Of a DNA stretch of 64,000 nucleotides, positions 1 to 10,144 are shown piece after piece. Origin of the DNA: Halomonas salipaludis. Its GTDB lineage: Bacteria; Pseudomonadota; Gammaproteobacteria; Pseudomonadales; Halomonadaceae. Location of the stretch: positions 1-64,000 of the forward strand of contig NZ_NSKB01000008.1 of the NCBI RefSeq assembly GCF_002286975.1. The letters are read 5' to 3'. The notes under the pieces were generated by a model. The model was not told the origin of the DNA, did not search any database, and worked only from the letters and a program-made list of their open reading frames with translations. A program made the position numbers and the translations under genes. Every line of letters starts with the position of its first letter. The first letter of the stretch is position 1.

Positions 1-374
<374 letters not shown>

Positions 375-477
375 ACGCGCCGCTTTTTGATCACGCCCGA
401 AGCCGCGTGACGCGCAATGAAAGCAATATGCGCCCGCGAAGGCGCCAAGGTAGCAACAACAAGAGAGGTTAACTGCC

Positions 478-1209
478 ATGCTGACACGAATGAGCCTGAA
501 CCCGGAGCGCAAGCCTATGAGCCTGATGGATATCCTGAAACGCTGGTTCGGCGGCCAGAGCGCCACGCCCGCCGCCAGCAGCCATCGCCCTGAGCCCAAG
601 GCTGCGCCCAGCGCCGCGGCGGCGACCCAGGCCCCACCCACCAGCAATACCAAGATCCATCCCGCGGTGGATGGTGGCGTAAAGGCCGGCAGCGATGCCT
701 TCAATGGCGGCACCCTGCACTGCCGCTGCGACAGCAACAAGGTCGAGGTGACGGTCAAGGCGCAGTGCGCCCACAACCACGTGTGCGGCTGCACCAAGTG
801 CTGGAAGCCCAATGGCGCAACCTTCTCGATGGTCGCGGTGGTGCCCCGCGACAGCCTCAGCGTCACCGCCAACGAGGACAAGCTCGAGGTGGTCGACGCC
901 TCGGCGGCGATTCAGCGCCACGCCTGCAAGGGCTGCGGCGTACATATGTACGGGCGCATCGAGAACACCGACCACCCCTTCCACGGACTGGACTTCATCC
1001 ACACCGAGCTCTCCAACGACAGCGGCTGGGCCGGCCCGGAGTTCGCCGCCTTCGTCTCCTCGATCATCGAGGGTGGCACCCACCCAGACAACATGGACGA
1101 CGTGCGCAGCCGCCTCAAGCAGCTTGGCCTGGAGCCCTACGACTGCCTGTCGCCGCCGCTGATGGACGCCATCGCCACCCACACCGCCAAGGCCAAGGGC
1201 GTGCTCTGA
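478..1209 (+). CDS. gfa: S-(hydroxymethyl)glutathione synthase (glutathione-dependent formaldehyde-activating enzyme) with N-terminal extension
   Basis: Gfa promotes condensation of formaldehyde with glutathione, feeding FrmA immediately upstream. The zinc-binding cysteines are all present: C82-R-C84, C103-G-C105-T-K-C108 and C150-K-G-C153. The family core begins near residue 58 ([12 protein letters not shown]-like segment) and normally sits almost at the N-terminus of proteins of about 190 residues. Here 243 residues are predicted because of a leader that contains a short amphipathic helix ([12 protein letters not shown], about residues 15-26) and an Ala/Pro-rich linker. A GAGAGG ribosome site precedes the ATG at 478. 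An internal ATG at 517 is an alternative start and would keep the helix. The enzyme call is firm; the role of the extension is unknown. Confidence 0.92.
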   Translation: MLTRMSLNPERKPMSLMDILKRWFGGQSATPAASSHRPEPKAAPSAAAATQAPPTSNTKIHPAVDGGVKAGSDAFNGGTLHCRCDSNKVEVTVKAQCAHNHVCGCTKCWKPNGATFSMVAVVPRDSLSVTANEDKLEVVDASAAIQRHACKGCGVHMYGRIENTDHPFHGLDFIHTELSNDSGWAGPEFAAFVSSIIEGGTHPDNMDDVRSRLKQLGLEPYDCLSPPLMDAIATHTAKAKGVL

Positions 1210-1227
1210 CACTGCCTGGCAACAACA

Positions 1228-1266
1228 CGCCAACGGGCCACCTCCAGGGTGGCCCGTTGGCGTTTC
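1228..1266 (+). terminator. Rho-independent terminator after gfa
   Basis: A perfect 15-bp stem (1228-1242 pairing with 1248-1262) around the loop TCCAG, followed by TTTCT. It begins 18 bases after the gfa stop codon. The T-tract is short, but the stem is very GC-rich. Confidence 0.85.
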
Positions 1267-1563
1267 TGGCTCGGAGAAACGCCCGAGAGAGGAGCCGATG
1301 AAGCTCCCTGGTTTTGTCATAATGTAGGACAGGATTAGCTGCGCATTCACCCCATAAACCTTGCGGTGCAGGCTTACCGCCATTGGTAATATTTTTTTCA
1401 AACAAGAGAACAGTCGACTCCCCAGCCAAGACACTGGCATGCCAGAGGTAGTGATAAGCATTGCGACTAGATGTTGATTAGGGATGCACTTTTCTGGCTC
1501 AGTGCGTATCATAATTTTCAGAAATATTTCGCCCCCACCATCCTAAGAACCCTTGGTATCATT
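1263..1563. other. Intergenic stretch between gfa and the LysR gene
   Basis: About 300 bases without a convincing gene. Base composition becomes clearly more AT-rich from about 1310 onward and stays so into the LysR gene. The LysR frame is open back to 1471, but the segment 1471-1563 encodes no recognisable LysR sequence and is taken as leader. No operator was recognised. Confidence 0.5.
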
Positions 1564-2448
1564 ATGAGCCATCCTCTGCCACCGCTAAATCCACTGAGAG
1601 CATTTGAGGTGGCTGCTCGCCTTCGCAGCCTGACACGTGCTGCTGATGAGCTTCATGTATCTCAGGTTGCTGTCAGTCGCCAAGTCAAGGTACTGGAAGA
1701 TTATCTAGGGGTGGCGTTATTCACGCGCCTACACCGAGGTATAGAGCTTACACAAGAAGGTGCTGAACTCTATGATGGAGTCAAGGGAGCCTTCCGTGAC
1801 ATTGAAATTGCTGCAAGGAAAGTATCAAGAAGAAATCAGCGTGACACACTATCCATACAGTCTTATACGACTTTTTCACAGCGCTGGTTAATACCTCGGC
1901 TGGCTGACTTTCATAAAAGAAACCCGCAGCTTGAGGTGAAGCTTTCTTCATCATTAAAGCCCGTCGACTTCGGCTTACAAAACGTGGATGCCGCCATCCG
2001 TTCGGGTCATGGCGACTGGCCAGGCCTGCACGCAGAAAAACTGGTCGACATCGAGCTGATCCCGATCGTATCGGCATCCCTATGGGCGACAGAAAACCTG
2101 GCAAAAGATGATATTTCACGAGTTCGTCTATTGCACTCGATGGCGCGCCCGGATGATTGGAAGAAGTGGATAGAGGCAAGCAGCAATCAGGCTGATCCTG
2201 AAATGGGGATCAAGTTCGACACCTCTGCGCTGGCCTATGAAGCTGCCTCGATGGACATTGGCTGCGCCATCGCCATCAAGGTATTTATCGAGCGCCAGCT
2301 TCAGGACGGCAGCTTCGTGGCGCTATCGGACTTCATCTGCAAGACGGGGGAGGCTTATTACTTGACCTGGCCAAAAGACGCCCACCCCTCGGATGCACTG
2401 CTGAGGTTTCTGGAGTGGATGAGAGGGTTGATAGATCAGCCGCTATGA
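1564..2448 (+). CDS. LysR-family transcriptional regulator (GcvA-like)
   Basis: A 294-residue LysR regulator. The winged helix-turn-helix covers about residues 7-66 (PLNPLRAFEVAARL, VSQVAVSRQVKVLEDYLG), followed by a periplasmic-binding-protein-like effector domain. The opening PPLNPLRAFE resembles GcvA/AmpR-type members. The start at 1564 was chosen because the conserved domain begins there; an in-frame ATG at 1471 would add 31 residues of non-conserved sequence. It is convergent with the nine-gene catabolic set at 2478-14888, separated from its last gene by 29 bases, so it is a candidate but unproven regulator of that set. The DNA is visibly less GC-rich than its neighbours, which may point to separate acquisition. 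Confidence 0.85.
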   Translation: MSHPLPPLNPLRAFEVAARLRSLTRAADELHVSQVAVSRQVKVLEDYLGVALFTRLHRGIELTQEGAELYDGVKGAFRDIEIAARKVSRRNQRDTLSIQSYTTFSQRWLIPRLADFHKRNPQLEVKLSSSLKPVDFGLQNVDAAIRSGHGDWPGLHAEKLVDIELIPIVSASLWATENLAKDDISRVRLLHSMARPDDWKKWIEASSNQADPEMGIKFDTSALAYEAASMDIGCAIAIKVFIERQLQDGSFVALSDFICKTGEAYYLTWPKDAHPSDALLRFLEWMRGLIDQPL

Positions 2449-2477
2449 TAGAAATCAACCTGGTAGAAGCCTATCTA

Positions 2478-3671
2478 TCAGTCAGCAAATTTCCGAACAA
2501 GTGTCTTGCCATAACGATGTCGAAGCCATTTAAATATCGCCAGATGCAAGAACAGCAGCACTCCGCAGATGAAATAGGCCACCGCAAAACCACCGAGCTG
2601 TGTGGCAAATCCTAGAAGCAACGGCGCGAGGAACTGCATGGCTCGGTTGGCCATGAGCCGTATCGACAAGGCTTGCGCCCTCTGCTCTTCGAGTACTTCT
2701 TCGGCGATCACCACCATCGAAAGCGGCTGAGAAAGCCCCACCCCTACCCCTACCAGGATCGAGAAGAAGCACAGCAGGTAGAAATTGCCTGCAAAGCCAG
2801 TCAGCAACAGGCCTGACGCCATGAATGCCATGGTCAATGCCATAGTCGCGTAACGTCCGCGAAGGAGACGGACGATCATGCTCGTGAAAGGCCTGATCGC
2901 CATCGAGGAGAAAGCGCGCAGGCTGACAATGAGCCCGATCGTGGTGCCGGAAAGTGCCAGGCTTTCCAGGTATACGGGGAGATAGCTGGAGTGCGCACCC
3001 AGCGCCAGCATCGCCGCGATCGACGCAATCATGGATAGCTGAACGCCATGCGTGTTCTTCACGAGCGTCAGCTGTCTCGCCAACCCCACTCGCAAGCCGA
3101 CTTTTTCCTTTGTGCCACCATGCCCCTTTCTCTTGTTGGAGATAAAGATCGCCACCAGTGAAACCAGGGACAAAAGAAAAGCAGCCTGGATAGCGCCCGC
3201 AGGACCACCCCGATAATCGATCATCCATCCGGCCAGCAAGGGTCCGAGCATTTGGCCGACGGAGAGAAACGTCGTGTACCAACCAAAATAGCGCTCCAGC
3301 TTGGTGCCCCTGCCGAAGTAGGTCACGGCCGTCTGCGCCGAGATGATCATCATCAGTTGCGCCAGGCCGATCACCAGCTGCCCTGCGACCAGCCCCGTGA
3401 AGCCAGGCAGTGCGGCCAGCAGCCATGCGCCCAGCACCATGCCCGCCGCACCCAGCTGCAGGGGGCGTGTACTCCCCCAGCGCGCGACAAGCGAGCCAAA
3501 CGACAGCGCCAGGAACAGCGGCAGAACGTAGGGCGCGCTAACCAGCAGCCCCAGGGCCAACGGCGTTGCGCCAAGCTCGATGGCTGCTAGCGGCACGGCC
3601 ACCAGCAGCATCGTTTGCACGAGGAAGGCGACGCTCAAGCTCAGGCAAATACACGCAAACTCCATTCGCAT
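2478..3671 (-). CDS. MFS transporter
   Basis: A 397-residue major facilitator with about twelve hydrophobic segments and a basic cytoplasmic loop near the middle (NKRKGHGGTKEK, about residue 180), as expected between the two six-helix halves. Loop sequences such as SLVARWGSTRPLQLG after TM2 match the MFS A-motif region in position. A GAGGGA ribosome site lies upstream of the ATG at 3671. It is the last gene of the minus-strand set and follows tctA by 114 bases, so it may import or export an intermediate of the same pathway. Substrate not predictable. Confidence 0.8.
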   Translation of the reverse strand: MRMEFACICLSLSVAFLVQTMLLVAVPLAAIELGATPLALGLLVSAPYVLPLFLALSFGSLVARWGSTRPLQLGAAGMVLGAWLLAALPGFTGLVAGQLVIGLAQLMMIISAQTAVTYFGRGTKLERYFGWYTTFLSVGQMLGPLLAGWMIDYRGGPAGAIQAAFLLSLVSLVAIFISNKRKGHGGTKEKVGLRVGLARQLTLVKNTHGVQLSMIASIAAMLALGAHSSYLPVYLESLALSGTTIGLIVSLRAFSSMAIRPFTSMIVRLLRGRYATMALTMAFMASGLLLTGFAGNFYLLCFFSILVGVGVGLSQPLSMVVIAEEVLEEQRAQALSIRLMANRAMQFLAPLLLGFATQLGGFAVAYFICGVLLFLHLAIFKWLRHRYGKTLVRKFAD

Positions 3672-3785
3672 CGCACGCTTCCCTCTTGGCCAGGCCCTGA
3701 TGGAGGTCCTGGTGCTGAATCAGCAGAAAACATGAAGGGGTGGACAGCCAACGTTGCCCACCCCATACCTTACCGGTCGCTTCAA

Positions 3786-5294
3786 CTATCTGACGATCGG
3801 GCGCTGACGACGGTATCCCTTGATCTTGTTGCGGAAAAGCCCCAGCGCCGGCAAGAGGAACGACAGCAGCGCAATCGCTAGCAGCGTGGCACTCAGGGGG
3901 TTGGTCACGAACGTCGTTACATCGCCATTCGAAATGGAAAGGGCACGGCGCAGGTTCGTTTCCAGCATATCGCCCAGCACCAGTGCCAGGATGACGGGAG
4001 CCAAGGGAATGTTGACCTTGCGCAGCACGTACCCGATGACACCGAATGCCAGCGTCACATAGACCGGGAACATCGAGCTTTCGGAAGCATAGGCGCCAAT
4101 CAGGCTGATCGAGGCAACGATGGCGGCTATCGCCGGGCGCGGAATATCGGCCACTTTGGCCCAGAATCTGGCGCCGGCCAGCCCGATGAACACCATAATC
4201 GGCACGCTGATCCACAGCGAGACAAAGACCGTATAGGGAATCTGCGGGTTGGTGGTGAACAGCAGCGGTCCGGGCTGTATGCCGTGGATCATGAGCGCAC
4301 CGATCATGATGGCCGTAGTGGCAGACCCGGGGATACCCAAGGCCAGCATCGGCGCCAACGAACCGGATACCGAGGCGTTGTTCGCCGTCTCCGAGGCGGC
4401 AATGCCCTCGTAGCTGCCCTTGCCGAACAGCTCGGGCTTTTTGGAAAAACGCTTGGCAACGGCGTAAGAGACAAAGGAGCCGACGGAGGCACCCGCGCCC
4501 GGTATCACCCCGACAAAGTAGCCGATGAGAGAGCTCCTCAGGAACAGCATCTTCATCTTGTAGAACGTCTTGAAAGGCACCGCCAAGATCCCGCTCATGG
4601 GCTGGTTCTTGGTCTTATGGCTGGCCCCCGCCTCGATCATGTACAGCACTTCAGAGAGGGCGAACAGCCCCAGCAAGGCAGGCACCAGGGGCAGCCCCTC
4701 GAAGAAATCGGGATGGTAACTGAAGCGAGGCACTCCCGTCTGGGTATCCAGGCCGATCGTGGCCAGGGCCAGCCCTATCCCCATGGCCAGGGCGCCTTTC
4801 AGCAGCGAGCCGGAGGATAGACTGGATACCAGGCTCAGGCCGAGAAGGGCGAGTGCGAAGTAAGCGGTAGGGCCGAAATTGAGCGCATATTCAGAAAGCG
4901 GCACGGCGGTCAGGAACAGCAGAACCGCGCTGGCGAAGATACCCACGCCCGAAGAGATGATGGAGATGTTCAGCGCAATGCCCGTTTTCCCCTGCTTGGT
5001 CAACGGATAGCCATCCCAGGCCGTGGCAACCGCGGCCGCCGTGCCGGGTGAGTTGAGCAATATGCCGGATATGGCGCCGCCGTACTCGGCCGCGGCAAAG
5101 AGAGAAACCAGCATGACGATGGAGACAATGGGGTCCATGCCATAGGTAAAGGGAATCATCAGTGCGATACCCAGGCTAGGCCCCAAGCCGGGGATGGCGC
5201 CGATCAGGTAACCGATGAGGGCGCCCGCGACGAGGCCAATAGGAACCATCGGATTCGCAAAGGCATCCAGGCCTATCAGGAGATTGTCAATCAT
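3786..5294 (-). CDS. tctA: Tripartite tricarboxylate transporter, large permease subunit TctA
   Basis: A 502-residue inner-membrane permease of the TTT family, which moves carboxylates delivered by a periplasmic TctC protein, usually driven by an ion gradient. The family signature is clear at the N-terminus: PGLGPSLGIALMIPFTYGMD followed by EYGGAISGILLNSPGT. The second repeat carries [18 protein letters not shown]. About eleven or twelve transmembrane segments are visible. The start was placed at the ATG at 5294, seven bases after GAGG; a GTG six bases further upstream is less well placed. It follows tctB by nine bases. The matching solute-binding gene lies three catabolic genes upstream at 11185. 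Confidence 0.93.
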   Translation of the reverse strand: MIDNLLIGLDAFANPMVPIGLVAGALIGYLIGAIPGLGPSLGIALMIPFTYGMDPIVSIVMLVSLFAAAEYGGAISGILLNSPGTAAAVATAWDGYPLTKQGKTGIALNISIISSGVGIFASAVLLFLTAVPLSEYALNFGPTAYFALALLGLSLVSSLSSGSLLKGALAMGIGLALATIGLDTQTGVPRFSYHPDFFEGLPLVPALLGLFALSEVLYMIEAGASHKTKNQPMSGILAVPFKTFYKMKMLFLRSSLIGYFVGVIPGAGASVGSFVSYAVAKRFSKKPELFGKGSYEGIAASETANNASVSGSLAPMLALGIPGSATTAIMIGALMIHGIQPGPLLFTTNPQIPYTVFVSLWISVPIMVFIGLAGARFWAKVADIPRPAIAAIVASISLIGAYASESSMFPVYVTLAFGVIGYVLRKVNIPLAPVILALVLGDMLETNLRRALSISNGDVTTFVTNPLSATLLAIALLSFLLPALGLFRNKIKGYRRQRPIVR

Positions 5295-5303
5295 GATCAC
5301 ACC

Positions 5304-5801
5304 TCAATCGAAATAGACGCCAAGTACCAGCACGAAGAGGACATAAATACCGACGGATAACAGTGGAGGCAGGCCAAGCAAAAGGAGATAACGTCTTTCG
5401 CCCCCCAGCCACATCACCAGCAACGCAAGCAGTGCAATACCGACAAGAGGCCCGGTCCACGGGAGAGTCATAACCATGGCGAGCATGACGGCGATCGTCA
5501 GCGCCACTTGAGCCGGTCGACTAATCGCAACGAAGGGCTCCACTTCGTCCTTTCGCGGCACAACCAATGAAACGACGAGAAGAGCCAGCAAGGATGCCCC
5601 GATGACCAGCGAGACGATAAAGGGAAACCCACCGGCCCCCACGCCACGAGCTGATCCCGGCAGGCCCAGGGCCTCCTTGAAGTAAAAGGCATTGACCAGG
5701 AAAAGGACGATATAAACGAAAACCTCGAACCCTTTTTTGCTTATCCTGATCTCCGAAACGACGTCATCCCTGGCTTCGGCATCATGTGATAAATCACTCA
5801 T
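5304..5801 (-). CDS. tctB: Tripartite tricarboxylate transporter, small permease subunit TctB
   Basis: A 165-residue membrane protein with four hydrophobic segments (about residues 29-47, 58-82, 97-125 and 134-162) preceded by a charged cytoplasmic N-terminus, the usual TctB layout. The segment GSARGVGAGGFPFIVSLVIG is typical of the family. A GGAGAG ribosome site lies before the ATG at 5801. It sits directly before tctA. A gap of 160 bases separates it from the FadB-like gene upstream, which could hold a promoter, although no clear one is visible. Confidence 0.9.
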   Translation of the reverse strand: MSDLSHDAEARDDVVSEIRISKKGFEVFVYIVLFLVNAFYFKEALGLPGSARGVGAGGFPFIVSLVIGASLLALLVVSLVVPRKDEVEPFVAISRPAQVALTIAVMLAMVMTLPWTGPLVGIALLALLVMWLGGERRYLLLLGLPPLLSVGIYVLFVLVLGVYFD

Positions 5802-5878
5802 TGGCGCTCTCCAGAATTCTTGTAATGTTCAACAGCACATCCAAGTCTTTTCATCATCATGGCGCATAAACATAGCCT

Positions 5879-5903
5879 GAGACACTGACTATTCTTCAGT
5901 CTC
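5879..5903. other. Imperfect hairpin between the fadB-like gene and tctB
   Basis: GAGAC-AC-TGA and TCAGTCTC can pair with a two-base bulge around a short loop. No T-tract follows on either strand, so a processing or regulatory role is as likely as termination. Confidence 0.3.
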
Positions 5904-5961
5904 GACCGACGAAAACGTTAGGGCCAAACTAGACGAAAGGAGAATGGATGATTCCTGCCGT

Positions 5962-8037
5962 CTAGCCTCTCAGCGTGTCGATGCTAACCAAGCTGGCATC
6001 GCCCCGCTCATGGCCCTTGCCGCTTACCTCGGCGAGCCATTCGAGCGCAGCCGTGAGCCGCTCGTTGCCCAGTTGGCGCGCAATGAAGACAGGCCCACCC
6101 CGCCAGCGCGGGAATCCGTAGCCATGCACGAGCGCGATGTCGATATCCTCGGGTCGCTGGCAGACACCTTCACCAAGCAACAGCAACGCCTCGTTGATCA
6201 GGGCGAGCAGCGCTCGCTGCTGAATCTCCTCGTTACTGAACGTCCTCGCCTCGATACCCTGTTCCTGGCGGTACCAGTCGATGATCGCGGCGACCTCGGG
6301 GTCCGAGACGGGGCCTTTGCCTTCGCCATAGCGGTAGTAGCCCTTGCCCGTCTTGCGCCCCAGGCGCCCGGCTTCACAGATCAGATCGGGTATCCCGACA
6401 TAGCGGCGTAGATGCCGGGTGGCCATGGTCTGCTGGCGCATCTTCCAGGCGATATCCAGCCCGGACATGTCGGCCACCTTGAACGGCCCCATGGCCAAGC
6501 CATACGCTTCCAGGGCGGCATCGATCCGTTCGGGGCTGGCGCCCTCCTCCAGCATGAACTCGCACTGGCGGCGATAGGCCGCGTACAGCCGGTTGCCGAC
6601 GAATCCCCAGCTGTTGGCGACCACAATCGCCTTTTTCTTCAAGCGCCGTGAGAACGTGATGGCGGCGCTGAGCGTTTGCTCGCTGGTCGTTCTGCAACGC
6701 ACCACCTCGAGCAGCGCCATACGCTGCGCGGGGCTGAAGAAGTGCAGTCCCAGGACGCGCTCCGGATGGGCCACGCCCTCCGCGATCCGGTCGATATCGA
6801 GATAGGAAGTATTGGTCGCCAGCAGTGTCTCCTCGCCGACAAGACCGGCAAGGTCGGCAAACAGCGCCCGCTTGACGTCGAGATCCTCGATGATGGCTTC
6901 AATGACCAGATCCGTGCCGACTACCGCCTGGATCTCCTGGGTGGGGCGCAGTCTCGCCAGCATCTCGTCGCGCCGCTCGGCTGTCATGCGACCGCGCCGG
7001 ATATTGCCTTCCAGCTCGTCTGCGATGCGCTTCACCCCCGCCTCGAGGGCCGCAGCATTGAGCTCCAGTAGATCGACCGTATAGCCGGCCTGCAGCACGC
7101 AGAGGGCGATGCCGCTGCCCATGGTGCCGGCACCGAACACCGAGACCCGCTTCAGTGAGCGCGGCTCCACGGCCTGGGTCGGAGTGAAGGGCTGGGCTCG
7201 TTCGGCGAAGAAGAGGTAGCGCAGCGCGCGTGCGGGTTCGCTGCCACGCAAGGCGAGGAAGTGAGCCCGCTCCTTGGCCACCGCTTCGGCAAAGCTCGAC
7301 TTGCCGGCGCTCATGACCACCTCAACCGCCACGGCCGCCGCAGGCAAGCCGCGGGAGCGTGCCAGGAGCCTTTTCACCAGGGCCTGCAGCGTCGATTCAT
7401 CGACGGGCGCGACCTCACGCTCGGCCAGGGGCCGCTTGCCGCCCCGGTAGCGGCTCGCGTAGGCCAGGATCTCGGCCTGCTGCGCCGCTTCTTCCGTGGC
7501 CACCAGCAGTTCGTCCACCAGCCCGACCTCGCTGGCCTCGACGGTACCGATGGGCTTGCCGCTGACGATCATCTCCAGCGCCTTGGGCAGCCCCACGGCG
7601 CGCGGCAGGCGCTGGGTACCCCCGGCGCCGGGAATGACACCGACGCTGACCTCGGGCAATCCAAGCGTGGCGCTGGGCGTCGCCAGCCGCACATCGCAGG
7701 CCAGGGCCAGCTCCAGCCCACCGCCCAGGGTGTGGCCCTTGACGACGGCAATCACCGGCAGCGGAAAGCCAGCCAGCGCTGCCGTCACTTGAGGAAGCGT
7801 CGGCTCGGTCGGCTCGCTTTCCAGCTCGTGCAGGTCGGCGCCGGCCATCAGGTGCTGGCCCGCTCCCGTCAGCACGACAGCGGTGGCGCGTTGCACGTCG
7901 ATCTCGCCCAGCGCGGCCAGGATGCCTCTGCGTACCGCATCGGTGCTGCTGTTGACCGGCGGGTTGTCGAGGGTGATGACCGCCACCGCCCCCTCCTGGC
8001 GAAGGTGGACCTGGCCGCCGCTGCACGGTTCAGCCAT
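5962..8037 (-). CDS. Bifunctional enoyl-CoA hydratase / 3-hydroxyacyl-CoA dehydrogenase (FadB/FadJ-like)
   Basis: A 691-residue fusion performing hydration and NAD+-dependent oxidation of acyl-CoA intermediates. The N-terminal crotonase part (about 1-190) has the oxyanion loop AGADLHELE and both catalytic glutamates, E109 (GGGLEL) and E129 (GLPEVSVG). The NAD-binding fold starts near 298 (GAGTMGSG, 302-309) and the dehydrogenase histidine is H432 in LHFFSP. The C-terminal 3HCDH repeats follow, ending near GFPRWRGGP. The length matches FadJ-like proteins. Its start overlaps the end of the acyl-CoA synthetase gene by eight bases, and a GAGGAAA ribosome site precedes it. The context indicates beta-oxidation of a dedicated substrate rather than general fatty acids. 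Confidence 0.93.
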   Translation of the reverse strand: MAEPCSGGQVHLRQEGAVAVITLDNPPVNSSTDAVRRGILAALGEIDVQRATAVVLTGAGQHLMAGADLHELESEPTEPTLPQVTAALAGFPLPVIAVVKGHTLGGGLELALACDVRLATPSATLGLPEVSVGVIPGAGGTQRLPRAVGLPKALEMIVSGKPIGTVEASEVGLVDELLVATEEAAQQAEILAYASRYRGGKRPLAEREVAPVDESTLQALVKRLLARSRGLPAAAVAVEVVMSAGKSSFAEAVAKERAHFLALRGSEPARALRYLFFAERAQPFTPTQAVEPRSLKRVSVFGAGTMGSGIALCVLQAGYTVDLLELNAAALEAGVKRIADELEGNIRRGRMTAERRDEMLARLRPTQEIQAVVGTDLVIEAIIEDLDVKRALFADLAGLVGEETLLATNTSYLDIDRIAEGVAHPERVLGLHFFSPAQRMALLEVVRCRTTSEQTLSAAITFSRRLKKKAIVVANSWGFVGNRLYAAYRRQCEFMLEEGASPERIDAALEAYGLAMGPFKVADMSGLDIAWKMRQQTMATRHLRRYVGIPDLICEAGRLGRKTGKGYYRYGEGKGPVSDPEVAAIIDWYRQEQGIEARTFSNEEIQQRALLALINEALLLLGEGVCQRPEDIDIALVHGYGFPRWRGGPVFIARQLGNERLTAALEWLAEVSGKGHERGDASLVSIDTLRG

Positions 8038-10144
8038 GGGCGTTTTCCTCCCCGCGCCCCTCGTCGAGGACGAGCACCGCGTCCGCTGCCACCACGCCCT
8101 GCCCTTCCGGCATGACGAACAGCGGGTTGATTTCCGAGGTCACCACGCGCTCGCCCAGCTCTGCCATCAGGGCGGAGAAATTGACGATCGCCTGCGCCAG
8201 CGCTTCGGTATCGCGCCGCGCTGCACCGCGATACCCGTCGAGCAGGGGCCAGGTGGTCAACTGCTGCATCATCTCCCTGGCCTGTTCCAGCGTGAGACCG
8301 CCCTGCACCGGCAACAGCCGGATGGCGGTGTCCTTGAACAGCTCGGCCGTGACGCCACCGGCCCCCAGCAGGATGGCCGTGCCCAGGGCATCGCGGTTGG
8401 CGCCCAGGATCAGCTCATGGCCGCCGGCCACCATTGCCTCCACCAGATAGGCGTCGGCACGACGTCCCACGTGGGACTCCACCTGATGTGCCATCTGCTC
8501 CAGGCGATCGCCAATGGTATCGGCATTCAGGTGCAGCGCCACGCCGCCAATGTCGCTCTTGTGCAGCAGGTTGGCGTCCAGCACCTTCAGCACGACCGGC
8601 GCTCCCACTTCACTGGCGGCGCGCTCGGCCTCTTCACGAGTGCGCACGACGCGGCTCGCCGGTACGGCAATGCCGGCCTGGGAGAACAGCTGCTTGGCGG
8701 CCGCTTCGTCAATCGCCCCCTGGGGCAGACCGCTCAGGTCGGGCAGTTGGACGCTCGGCTGGCTGGCCCCAGCACTCAGCGGCTGGCCGGTGAGATACAG
8801 GGCTTCCAGTACCGCGCTGCAGCTTTCCGGCGAGCTGAAACCGGGAATCGCCGCCCGGTTCAGGCGCTGCAGCGTATTCGGTGCATAGGGGCTGACGTAG
8901 GCCAGCACCGGCTTGTCGCTGGCACCGAGGCTGTCGCTGATCGCACCAACCACCAGGTCCGGCATGGCCAGGCCCGAGGAGCCGATGATCACGATCAAGG
9001 CATCGTAGCTGTCGCTTTCGAGCAGGATACGAATCGCTTGCCGCAGCAGATCGGGCTGCAGCCCCGCCAGGGTCACGTCGATGGGGTTACGGTCGAGCGC
9101 CGTTGGCGTATCGCCCTGCAGGGCGCGCAGTTTCTCCGCGGTGGCCTGGTCCGGCGGTGGCGTCTCGAAGCCATTGATCCCCAGGCTGTCGGCGATGAGC
9201 GTACCGGCACCACCGGTGGAGGTCAGCACGGCGACGCGACGCCCCGCCAGTTGGCGGCCGGCCACCAGCACGGCGGGCACGTCGAGGAATTCGTCGAAGG
9301 TATTGACGCGGATGACGCCCAGTTCGCGGAAGAAGGCATCGTAGACCCGGTCCTCTCCCGCGAGTGCTCCCGTGTGCGAGCTGGCGGCGCTGGCTCCCGC
9401 CTCGGAGCGCCCGATCTTGAACACCACCAGAGGCTTGCCTGCTTCGCGGGCCCGGATCGCCACCTCACGGAAACGTGCCGGGTGACGAATGCTCTCCAGG
9501 TAGAGCGCAATCACCTTGGTGTTGGGATCGTCGATCAGATACTCGACGAAGTCGCTCACTTCCAGGTCCACCTCGTTGCTGGTGGAGATGAGCGAGGAGA
9601 GGCCGATGCCCCGGCCCGCCGCACGCGAAAGCAGCGCCCCCAGGATGCCGCCGCTCTGCGAGACGACCGCCACGCTACCGGCAGGCAGCTCGCTGACCTC
9701 CAAGGCCCCGCTGGCGGAAAGGGGGATGCCGGCCGTCAGGTTGACCAGACCGATGGTGTTCGGCCCCAGGATGCGCATGGAGCCGGCGGCCTCCTTCAGC
9801 TGTGCCTGAAGATTCTGGCCCTCTTCTCCCGCTTCCGCATAACCGCTGGCGAGCACCACCGCGGCCTTGCAGCCCAGTTGGGCCAGTCCGCGAACCGCAT
9901 CGATGCTGCGCCTGGCATTGAGCAGCACCAAGCCGACATCCGGGGCCTCCGGCAGCGCCTCCACGTTCGGGTAGCAGGTGAGGCCCTGAATCTCCTCGGC
10001 CTTGGGGTTGACCGGATAAATCGCTCCTTCGAAGCCGTGCTTGATCAGGTAGGAAACGGGCAGCCCCGAGGTCTTTTTCGGATCGGCGGAAGCGCCGATC
10101 ACCGCAATGCTGCGCGGATTGAGGAGGGCATCGATCTGGTTCAC
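8030..10144 (-). CDS. NDP-forming acyl-CoA synthetase (acetate-CoA ligase family)
   Basis: A 704-residue single-chain acyl-CoA synthetase with CoA-binding Rossmann domain (about 1-130), succinyl-CoA-synthetase-like domains (about 150-440) and C-terminal ATP-grasp domain (about 470-700). The phospho-histidine site is visible as SSHTG with H257, and the swinging-loop region VSQSGGILGA is present. Such enzymes activate acids to CoA thioesters or run in reverse to make ATP. The start is a GTG whose GTGA overlaps the stop of the upstream hydratase gene; AGGAGG lies seven bases before it. It is tightly coupled to both neighbours, so its substrate is probably the product or substrate of the same pathway. 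Substrate unknown. Confidence 0.9.
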   Translation of the reverse strand: MNQIDALLNPRSIAVIGASADPKKTSGLPVSYLIKHGFEGAIYPVNPKAEEIQGLTCYPNVEALPEAPDVGLVLLNARRSIDAVRGLAQLGCKAAVVLASGYAEAGEEGQNLQAQLKEAAGSMRILGPNTIGLVNLTAGIPLSASGALEVSELPAGSVAVVSQSGGILGALLSRAAGRGIGLSSLISTSNEVDLEVSDFVEYLIDDPNTKVIALYLESIRHPARFREVAIRAREAGKPLVVFKIGRSEAGASAASSHTGALAGEDRVYDAFFRELGVIRVNTFDEFLDVPAVLVAGRQLAGRRVAVLTSTGGAGTLIADSLGINGFETPPPDQATAEKLRALQGDTPTALDRNPIDVTLAGLQPDLLRQAIRILLESDSYDALIVIIGSSGLAMPDLVVGAISDSLGASDKPVLAYVSPYAPNTLQRLNRAAIPGFSSPESCSAVLEALYLTGQPLSAGASQPSVQLPDLSGLPQGAIDEAAAKQLFSQAGIAVPASRVVRTREEAERAASEVGAPVVLKVLDANLLHKSDIGGVALHLNADTIGDRLEQMAHQVESHVGRRADAYLVEAMVAGGHELILGANRDALGTAILLGAGGVTAELFKDTAIRLLPVQGGLTLEQAREMMQQLTTWPLLDGYRGAARRDTEALAQAIVNFSALMAELGERVVTSEINPLFVMPEGQGVVAADAVLVLDEGRGEENAHG

